Assembly: GCA_001692895.1 (NCBI GenBank)
Contig: KV748192.1
Coordinates: forward strand, 868,001 to 932,000
Reading direction: 5' to 3'
DNA: 64,000 nucleotides
Source of the DNA: Cenococcum geophilum 1.58
Lineage: Eukaryota > Ascomycota > Dothideomycetes > Gloniales > Gloniaceae
Part shown: positions 55,250 to 64,000 of the stretch, one piece after another
Layout: every line of letters begins with the position of its first letter
How positions within the stretch are numbered: the stretch's first letter is position 1
Notes under the pieces: generated by a model
The model's database searches: none
Seen by the model: only the letters and a program-made list of their open reading frames with translations
What the model was told of the DNA's origin: nothing
Translations under genes and position numbers: made by a program

Positions 55250-56080
55250 GTACTAGATATAGTAGTAGCAGGGCGTTATTAAGTTTATTAAACTTTAACT
55301 CTATTTAGTAATATATAACGTCAGAGCTCGCAGAACCTTATTTTTAGGTGGTAAACTTACCAGAATTAACCGTACTTATAAAAAGTATAATATCAGCGTC
55401 TTTTTAAGCAAGCTCTATAACAGTACCGTCTTTTAAGAGTCTTCCGTACAGTTTACCCTATTCAATTTGGCCCAAATACACTAGCTTAAGGTCTGTAAGC
55501 GACTAATTAATTTACTTAGTACCTTACTTAATAGGTATAACGGAGCCGTTCCTCCATTTATCTACTACCTTACGTCTTATTTTAGTCGTTTATACTGTTC
55601 CTATAGCCCCAATTTCTTCCTTCTAAAGCTAGTTAAGTAGCTTAATACTTATAAAAAGGTTATCTAGCCAGATAATATGCTTATACTTATTAAAATATTA
55701 TTTACTATTAAGCTCCTATAGGAGAAGATCTAATACTACTGCCTATATCTTTAAAACCCCCTTTTCTTTTATTTAATACTTATCTAATTAATAGGGCCCT
55801 TCTTAAGACCTTTTATATACTAAAGCCAGTCTAATATATAGCCCTAATTCGCCATAACCTATATCTTAAAGCCTTTTAGTATAGGTTTAGTTGGAATATT
55901 AATAGTTTTAAAAGCTTAGCTGGTAAACTAAGTAATTATCTTATTGACGGCGAGGTGGATGCTAGGCTTCTAATAAAGCCAGAAACGGTCGTATAAGGCG
56001 TCGCTAAATATAGTAATCTTATTAAAAAGAGACTCCTTTATCTTATTATTAGGGTAGTTTAGTTATAATATATAAAGCTT
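55250..56080 (-). mobile_element. RIP-degraded piggyBac-like transposase remnant
   Basis: Ignoring stops, the minus strand reads through the core of a DDE_Tnp_1_7 (piggyBac-type) transposase: HLAVNKIITQFTSQAFKT, INIPTKPILKGFKI, GYILDWLQYIKG, then further down GAIGTV-TTK-type and KLYGRLLKDGTVIELA blocks. Order and spacing fit the family. Many TAA/TAG codons stand where Gln or Trp would be expected, and the sequence is extremely AT-rich with few CA/TG dinucleotides, the footprint of C-to-T mutation at CpA. No product is possible. Ends of the element were not found. Confidence 0.7.
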
Positions 56081-56142
56081 TAAATATATTTACTGCTAAT
56101 AACTCTTATTTATATTTCCCCTAATAGTAAAATTGTCGGGAA

Positions 56143-58440
56143 TGAGGCAAGCGGTCGTCACGTGTCGCCGCGGCACTAGCGTGGCGAGGAGTCTTAAGCT
56201 TCTCGCCCTTCCTTATTCTAATGAAATAAGTATATTAACCAACATCACTGTAACCTACTCGAGTAGTCGTTATTGGTGAGTTACCCTGTATAACTAACAC
56301 TGATCAGTGGTTGAATATATAGTCAACTATAGAGCAGCTAGGTTTTTGAATAGAAGAGATAGTCTCGTATAGGGGTGCTATATGCGCTTATATGGAATAG
56401 ATCCCGGCGATACTGTGCTACCTTAAACTTGCGGAAAACTAGTAATAGAAGTGTCACTAAGTACTAGGAGATACTAAGTTGTATCCATTATGTAGAATAA
56501 CCGCGTTTATGAAGATTTGGTTAAGTACTTTAGGTTAGAAGTATTACTAAACCTAGGGTCCTAAGTTAATGTCCGAAACGCGTTAAACAACCTTTATTTC
56601 CTTATTCTTTTATTAAAAACGCGTTAAAACAACCATCTTAATACCTTTGGTGTACCTCCGCAGACCGTAGGATTACGATTACTACCTAATTATACGTTGA
56701 ACAACCTTTAATAACAGCTATTATGGCGTTAACCTACCTAAAGAAGTATAAGGATGACATTAACCCGGAGATATAGAACACCGATATTACTAGCCTTAAA
56801 GATGTTAACTAGTAAGACTTAAACGGATTTTTATTATACCATATAGTATACTATAAAGACAGTAAATATAACAATACTATGCTATAGTACTGCGTAAGGG
56901 AAGACTTTATTAGATGGATAAAGGGAATATAAACCCCTATAAAAAAGGATATTATATAAGACTTCCGTGACTTCTTATGGGAGTATAGAGTCTTTATACC
57001 TATAGATGGGGGTACTATTAGAGATAATATTTAGGAGCAGGTTATTAACGTAAAAGAAGAGCACAAATGGACTTTATAAGAGATTAAGCACCAACTACGC
57101 ACTATAAGGAAGCTTAACTTACGATAGAATCTAAGTAAGATACCTCTAGAGACAAATCTACCTCTACCTTTAACTCCTCTATATCTAATTTAACCCGTAA
57201 CTTTAATATTAGATACTATACCCTAACGAGAGCAGGCATAGGATCCTATTACTTTGCGATTTAATAACCTTTAGACTCTACCGACTAGACCTATATCCCT
57301 ACTATAGCCTATAATGCAACCCCCACCTCCTCTATCTTAATCTTAAATTAGAGGCGGTTTAAAATTGCTTATAAAGCTTATAAAGCTCTATTTAGATTAG
57401 GAGAAGAAGTTTAGTAGAGAATTATATAATGTTCTTAATTCAAAACTACGGATCTTTTATAACTGTTGCTAGAAGGTAGGAATAGAGTCTAATTAATACT
57501 ATAACGCCTATTCCGTTATGCTTAAGGGCCGAACTAGTACCTTCTATTATAATTATTTAGTAGGAAAAGGATATAATTTTAACCGCATAATATATAAGTT
57601 AAGATGCCACTTTAAAATAGAAGAGAATAAGTAGTAGTATATATTAGAATAGAGAGAGACTACTTTTTTAAGGATTATTACTATAAACCTAGGTATCCCT
57701 CGGCTTAATTATCTTTAAAAGCTCTTTAATTAACTTTAGATAATTTAGCGTAGTTTATCTAAATTATATTAAGAGGATTTTAACCTACACGATTAAGTTA
57801 TTAGCGTATGCTAAGGCGTTCAAGAATATAACCTTACTCTCTTTAATCCTGTAAATACTTATAAAGGAGTGTATACTTAATTAAGATCTTCTATTAGCAC
57901 CGCTCTACGCTCTTAAGAAGTATAGTAATTTAACGCCTAACTTTAACCTACTTTAATTAACCCGCCTAACTAATACAATTATAACTAGACTGATTAAATA
58001 TATAGTGGCCGTAGTAGGTAATATAGTAGAGGGTATAATTAATAACTATAAGGTAAAGGTGGAGGTCCTTATGGAGGTTTATTTCGAAGTAATTGCTAAA
58101 AAAAGTATTACGTTTGTAAGAAACCGAATTGCTAGTTAACTAGGCATTTTTTTAATAAGCGAAAGGAGGTATATAATAAGTTTCGCCAGAGTATAAAAAA
58201 TATTAAAAATTGTAAGGTTACTATAGCTTACTTTTAAAGCTTCCTAGTTTAATATAAAGGTATAGAAGATCTTAAGGGTGAGGTTAATAAGGCCGAATAG
58301 CTCTTTATAGATATGGAAATTAAGGACTACTCTCCTAACTAATACTTTACTAAGTATAGTGAGGTAAATGGTATATAAACCGTTACTATTCTTAATAACT
58401 AATCTACGCTCCATTCTATTATAAAGTTAGATATCTTTAA
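56143..58440 (+). mobile_element. RIP-degraded gypsy-type LTR retrotransposon relic (gag region)
   Basis: A less mutated block beginning TGTCGGGAATGAGGCAAGCG at about 56144 may be part of a 5' LTR or leader. From an ATG at 56719 the plus strand, ignoring stops, reads as a fungal gypsy-type gag: MALTYLKKYKDDINPEI, LRIFYNCC-KVGIESN, GRTSTFYYNYLVGKGY and LRCHFKIEENK, ending in a retroviral-type zinc knuckle (YVCKKPNC followed by TRH) near 58110-58165. Nearly every Gln codon has become TAA or TAG. Protease, RT and integrase do not follow; the sequence is interrupted at about 58.45 kb by the oppositely oriented copia element. Confidence 0.75.
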
Positions 58441-58454
58441 TAAGCTAAGGGAGA

Positions 58455-58790
58455 GTGTTTGTATCAACTTAATAATATAATTGAGTCATATCCAGGGGCA
58501 CAAAATACGTATAGTATCGTATGCTCTTTTGGATGGTGGTGACTATCAATTCTATTGAGGTAGACTACGTGGTCTATATACTGACGCGCCTCCCCCCTGA
58601 TTAGTCAGCACGCAAGTGGTTGGTGCACTAAACGCGTAACTACGCGTTTGGTATACCACGTGCTATAATTATACACTGGCGGCACTTAAGAGTGACTCAA
58701 TTGTATATAACCTCCGTAATCGCTTTAACAGAGCTATAAAACACAAAAGAAATATATAGGAAATCCCTCCTAAGGTGCCTTCTGGGCTGC
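58455..58790 (-). repeat. Probable 3' LTR/terminal region of the copia element
   Basis: This stretch keeps higher GC than its surroundings (for example GACGCGCCTCCCCCCTGATT) and contains TTGAGTCATATCC and, inverted, GACTCAATTGTATATAAC. It lies just beyond the RNase H end of the minus-strand copia pol, where the 3' LTR should be. The other LTR would lie past the right edge of the window, so identity cannot be tested here. Confidence 0.5.
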
Positions 58791-61700
58791 CTTCTAAACG
58801 GTGCTCTTAGCTAACCGTAAGTCCTCCTTACGGTCCGTTAGATGAACCGTACGGCCTTCCGACAGGCTATAAATAAACCGTAAGTGCTCCGTTAGTCTCG
58901 TTCCACCCATTCTACGACCTTTAGATTAAGCTTATTTATATTAATTAGGGTTTTAAGAGCTTAGTACGGCTTTGCCTTAGTTATAGCGTCCGCTAGGTTA
59001 TCTCCGCTGCTAATCCATTTAACCTCCGTAATCTCACGTCGTTTATAGGCCTAATGTAAGCACATTAGGTTGACTATAAGCCTCTTCTCTTATGTCGTAC
59101 CTAGTTTGACTAGGCAATTGTAAAGTAACTTTAAATTAGTGCATAGGACTAGGGGTAATTGCTCCAATTGTAGGATCTTTTAGATTATTAACTTAATTGC
59201 GGCTCCTATATTAAAGCTATGGGCTAGTGCGTATAGTTTAGAAGCTAGTATGCTGCGGGTTACTTATTTATATTTAATTAACGACTAATATAGTATATTT
59301 GCGTCCTAATTATGGTCCGTAAGTACAATTACAAAGCCAATTTGCGATAATAGGTCCCTATTATTGGCAAAGGAGGCATCCGTAAATACTATTATGCTAA
59401 GGGAATTCAGGTCTAGTGGTATAAAAGTAAGTCCTCTTATTGTATTATCAATTTGCCACTAAATACGCTTATTAAGCTGCTTAATATTTTCCTCTTATAG
59501 ATCTGTTACTTAGGCCGCAAAGGATAAATTATAGGTAGATTTGGGTTGATAAACTATGGTAATATAGGCGCCTCTTGCGCGCTAGGTAACGTATTGGTCC
59601 TTTATACTTATAGTCTTACGGGTTTCTTTACGGGAACTGGTAAGGTCCGTAGGCTTTGCTATAACAAGCTTTAGGTTTTAAGCTTAACGTTCCTAAATTA
59701 GCTAAATTAGGTTGCCCTTTTATATAATTAAGCCTCTATTAAACTTAATTAGAGTCTACTTAGTTAACTACTCTTACGGCTTTGCTAAGAACTTTACCTC
59801 TTATAGTTTAGTCTCTTTAGCATCCACAAAAGTCCGGTCCGCTAAGAAGAGGGTATTATCCGTTTAGAGTCTAATAATACTAAGGCCGTTTAATAGGGTG
59901 TATAGGAGGTAGGGGTCGTAGGTCAACTGTTCTATTTTAAGTTTACTAACATAATACTAGTAATACGTTTTAAACTAGTGGTTTCTAGCTTCCGGCACTC
60001 TATAAAGGGGTTTTATAACCTATAAAATTGTTCCTAGTTGCAAATTAAGCTTAAGGGGTAATTATATAAAGATGTCTCTACTAAGGTAGGTATTAGACTG
60101 CATATAGGCTTGCGAGATGTCCCGTAAGTAGAGGGCTACGGGTTTAGTTTACTATAGTCTAGGCGTAAGTATAAGTATAATCCGTTAACTGACCCGTTAA
60201 ATTATAGGCGATTGCGTAAGGACTAAGTCCTTTCCCTGGTTGTTATAAGCTTATATAACAAGCCTTAATTTTTCAAAGGCTTTATTAGTACTAGGGTGCT
60301 TAATTTTATTAATAAAGCGCGAGTTAAATATACGGACGCCTTACGGAACGTCTCTGTCCGTTATAACCGCAAAGACGCTTTTTTTAAGTAGTCCGTTAAT
60401 CTCTTTACGTTATAAGTCCGTAAAAGGGGTATCCTATACTAGAACTAATATATATATAGGCGGAGGTTGCCTTATAGATGTGCCTGTAAAGGTTAAGTAA
60501 TTCTCCATTACGGGGTTCTTTTAGGGGCGTTCTTAACTATGCTTTACAGTAGGTTTAGTAGGTTTAGTGGGTTTATAGGGGACTTCTAGGGTAGGTAAGG
60601 GTGCTTTTAGTTTATCTAGTTCGGCGGGTGCTTCTAGTTCGTCTGGTTTAACGTTATAGGTGTATTTAGACCGAAAATAGGGTTTTACAGATGTGCTTCT
60701 AAAGCTAGTCGGTTTGCTAGGAAGTTATACGTAGCACGTTTCGTTTTCTACAGCTAGTAAATAATAAGGTCCAGTTTAATTACCGCTCTTACGCTATATA
60801 AGGACTTTAGAATTAAGCGGGAGGTTATAAACTAAGGTCGTGTTAGGTCCGTTGCGGTAATATAGGGCGCTATTAACAGCTTGTTTGGCCTGTAATTTAA
60901 CTATTTCGGCTATTACCTTCCGTATTATAGCTACTCGTTCCGTAATAGACGGGGTAGAAGGGCCTAGGTTGCTTATCCTTGGGTAAGCTCCGTAAACTAA
61001 GAGGGTAGGTACTAGTCCGTTAGGGCTAGCGGTGTCGTTAATAGCTTTTACGGCCATCTATAAAGCCAGTTCCTTTTAAATGTCCTTATACTCGTCTATA
61101 ATAATCTGGTAAGCTCTCTATAGAGCTAGGTAAGCTTATTTAATAAGCCTAATAGACTAGTGCGCCTTAACTAGGATAGCTTTTATTAAAATAGCCATGG
61201 CCATAGCATACTGTTAAAATTCCTTACTAATAAAGTTCCTACTAGCGTTATGGGTGATATACTTAGGAGGTCTAAGGTATATATCAATTTAGTAGGTCCG
61301 TAAAATATCCTAAGTGTATTTTACGGATATATTTTGCAACTAACGGGTAGCTTAGTAGTGGGTTGCCTTATTAATTATATATAATACTAGGCTGCCGTTA
61401 ATGTACATAATGTCTATATATACTAAGTGGTTAAAATCAAGGTCCTTATAAAGGGTAAACTTAAATCGGCCTGGGGAACGTCCGTATTTTTAGCAAAAGG
61501 AGCAGTATTTAGTTAGGTGGTCGATTGCCTTCTTATTAACATTATTGTGTCCAGAGCATTTAAGGACTCTATACAGCTTTTCGGCTAACAGGTGGCCGAA
61601 ACGGCGGTATAGGCGGTAGATTTTAGTATTAGTAAGGTAGCACGGGTTATAGTTAAAAGATTCCTAAATGTAGGTCCGTAAGGTCTCTCCCTATATAAGA

Positions 61701-64000
61701 AATGGGTGTCTAAATCGTCGTGTAATTAGTAGGGTAATATACTTGTTTCCTAGGGTAGTTATAGGGCTAATTAAGGTGTCCGTAACATTGTTGTAGTAAA
61801 CCTATAACCTGTCTATATCTATAAAACAGAGTAGAAAAGGGGTATCCGCTTTTATTACGTAGAAGTTAACTAGGCTAATTAGGGTCTTAACTGCAACTGA
61901 TCTAATTAATATAGTTAAGCCAATGCCGAATTGGACGTTTACGGCCCTAGTTTGCATAGTATTAATGTCCGTATTGTTATTTACAGTAGTCTTATATATA
62001 AGGTATTGTCTGTAACCTACAGTAGACTTCTTAGAAGTACTTATATTAATTATAACGCTATAGAATTTTTTAGGGGTATAGCGTTCTGTAGTAATATATG
62101 TAAATGGGTCCTATTCGCGGTCTATAACGTCTATAGCGGGTCTAATAGGTGTGCTTACGGGCTGGTTTTTGGGTGCAATTAAGTATATAAAGGAGCGGTT
62201 GGCTAATACGGTCATAGTATTAAAGGCTTGGCTGTCTATAAAAGGTCTGAAAGTGGTTAGGAACGTCTTTAAGGTCTTCTATACCTAAGTATCTAAGTTA
62301 AAGTTAATTATAAGGGCTTCTATTGACTTATTAAGGGACTCCTCTACTTCCTCTCCTTTGTATTCTAAGATAAACTAGTTAATTCGTTTATTAAATCTCT
62401 TCTTAGACCTATTACGTTCTTCCTAGGTATGCCTTATAGACTAATATCCTTCCTTACCACATACGAAGTATTTCTGGCTTATTTGTTTATGGGGGTATGC
62501 TTTTATATAGGAGTTACTGCGGGGGTTACGGGTGGGGCTTAGTCGGTATGGATACTGCTAGCAGTAGCGGCGGTCCGTAAAGTAGGCATCTAAGTTAGTT
62601 TATGGGTTTTGTAGGTCCGTAATAAAGGCTTAAGTACTGCCTAGCAGGTTTAAGACTTCATACGTTGCAATGGAGGACCGTAAATTATTAATAAGGCCGG
62701 CTATAGTGTTTATAGGCTTATAATAGGCGTATTTATAGGGTTCTATTTCCTAGTAAGCTATAATAAGCTTATTATGCAGGAAGTCGTCCGTTTAAAGCTT
62801 AATATTAAGGCCGTGCTATAGGTGCCGGAGGTCTTTAATAAGAATTTGCAGGCACTCTATAATCGATTTTTTGGTATTCTTATTAATTACGGTCCGTAAC
62901 TTAATTGTATTCTATTGGGTAAGGATATTACACTTATATTTGGGCCCTTTAAAGTAGTTACGTATAGCCTTATATAGCCTATTAAAGGGAACACTAAGGG
63001 GGTTGCTCTTAAGGTTAGTATAGTAGTGGTTAAGTGCTAGGCCGCGTAGTATGGTAGAGTAGGCTTAGCTAAACTCCTATTTAGGAATATTAGCCTTCTA
63101 ATAGAGGTCCGTAAAGATAGTTAGTTTAAAGTTAAAGTTGTTATTTTTACCGCTATACTTAGATTCGTCGGTGTAGAGCTTAGCTAGGTTGGCTAGTTCC
63201 TTACTATAGGTCTTTACTTGGTTAGTTTGCGGATCTATAACTTAAGTAACGGAAGGGTTTTAGTCCGTATTTTAATTTGCGGGGGTATTTTAGTCCATAA
63301 TTTAGGTTACGGGGGTATTACGGTCCGTAACTTTAGTACTGGGTATACTTTGGCCTATAAGATTAATTCCAAAATCGCTTAGGTTTATAGGACGAATTTG
63401 GTTAAGTAGGTTAGGTATAAGGCTAGCAATGCTATTAAGTTTAGGAGAAGTAAAGAGTTTATTAGTGGCTTTAACCTAATCTAGGATTTCCTCTTTAGTC
63501 CATTCCGTTTAGTCCTCTTTGTATAATATATTATATAAAGACCGTATAATAGTAACTTGTTTATCCTTCTTAACCTATATACCTTGGTAACGTAAGAGGG
63601 TCTATAGGTTGCGGGTAGCTACAAGGTTGTAAGCCTTAAAGATAGCTTCCGTAAAGTCCGTAAAGTCTTCCTTATATTATTCCTATAGATTATTGTTTAG
63701 GAGGTTAAAGTGTCCGTATTTAAGGATTTTAAAATTAATATAGTTATTGACGCCGTCCGTAGATGTAAGGTCGACTCCCTAACTCTACTTCTTTTAACCT
63801 TCGCTAATTTGCTTACTTAGGTCTGCCATACTATATGTGGTGTAGTATGTAGTAGGTGGAAGAGGTTTTATAGTGGTCCGTAAAGGCGATTAACAGGTCC
63901 GTAAAAGTGATTGGCAGGTCCGTAATGGTTTATAGGAGGGCGGGGGGTTTCTATAAGGGGTCTAAAAAGAGGTTGGGGGTATTAAGGGAGGGTGTAGTAG
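58791..64000 (-). mobile_element. RIP-degraded Ty1/copia retrotransposon, pol in reverse orientation, cut by the window edge
   Basis: Reading the minus strand and ignoring stops: RNase H at about 59390-58900 (FTDASFANNRDLLSQIGF, ILASKLYALAHSFNIGAA, EITEVKWISSGDNLADAITK), reverse transcriptase upstream (59.4-60.5 kb, including DNTLFLADRTFVDAKET), integrase around 61057-60794 (NGLVPTLLVYGAYPRI, still open for 87 codons), then presumed gag/protease towards 64.0 kb. RT follows integrase, the copia order. Gln and Trp codons are largely stops. TCCGT/ACGGA pentamers recur at a striking rate. The 5' LTR is beyond the window. No functional product. Confidence 0.82.

Noticed and set aside
61931..62182. 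83-codon plus-strand frame in the copia block
   Set aside because: Lies antisense to pol in AT-rich RIP-mutated sequence; no domain.
58600..63900. CRISPR-like or satellite array suggested by the recurring TCCGTAA words
   Set aside because: Spacing is irregular and the words are short; a eukaryotic copia relic explains the region. Kept only as a word-bias observation.

Overview
The window is nuclear DNA of a filamentous ascomycete (Pezizomycotina). Support comes from many 46-105 bp GT-AG introns with CTAAC-like branch sites, a conidiation TEA-domain regulator of the abaA type, a HET-domain gene, a fungal NLR, single-chain urease, and a block of transposons wrecked by C-to-T (RIP-like) mutation. 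I cannot name the class with confidence; Dothideomycetes or a relative is plausible. A few Ns show that this is a draft assembly.

Layout. 1-17.6 kb is ordinary, gene-dense chromosome: a Csx1/Nam8-type three-RRM protein (+), a conserved protein of unknown role with a GC-AG intron (+), a small zinc-ribbon protein (-), the LC8 dynein light chain split into seven tiny exons (-), the rRNA-processing factor Mrd1 with five RRMs (+), the abaA-like regulator (+) and an unusual protein with three dsRNA-binding-like domains (-). 17.6-20.3 kb is a gene-poor gap. 20.3-27.3 kb holds an HMG-box protein (+), a badly broken copper amine oxidase pseudogene (+), a DUF899 thioredoxin-like protein (+) and a pogo-type transposase scrap (-). 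27.3-33.1 kb holds a large NLR (alpha/beta hydrolase, NB-ARC, near-identical TPRs) and a 1.05 kb MULE-derived element with long inverted ends lying just upstream of urease. 33.4-52.7 kb holds urease (+), a large serine-rich membrane-anchored protein (+), a Nit2/Nit3-type amidase (+), a HET-domain protein (+), an ACS-family MFS transporter (-) and a divergently transcribed amidase-signature enzyme (+). From about 53.6 kb the sequence decays: a broken or poorly resolved disordered-protein gene, then 55-64 kb of AT-rich relics (piggyBac-like on -, gypsy-type gag on +, Ty1/copia pol on -) riddled with stops.

Themes. Two gene types used in fungal self/non-self recognition (NLR with hydrolase domain, HET) lie 15 kb apart on the side of the window nearer the transposon block. 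Several enzymes release ammonia from amides or urea (urease, omega-amidase-like, amidase), one of them sharing a promoter with a transporter; this may be chance linkage. Exon boundaries were worked out by hand from reading frame, splice sites and family similarity. The 3' end of the Csx1-like gene and the 53.6-55.0 kb gene remain unresolved.
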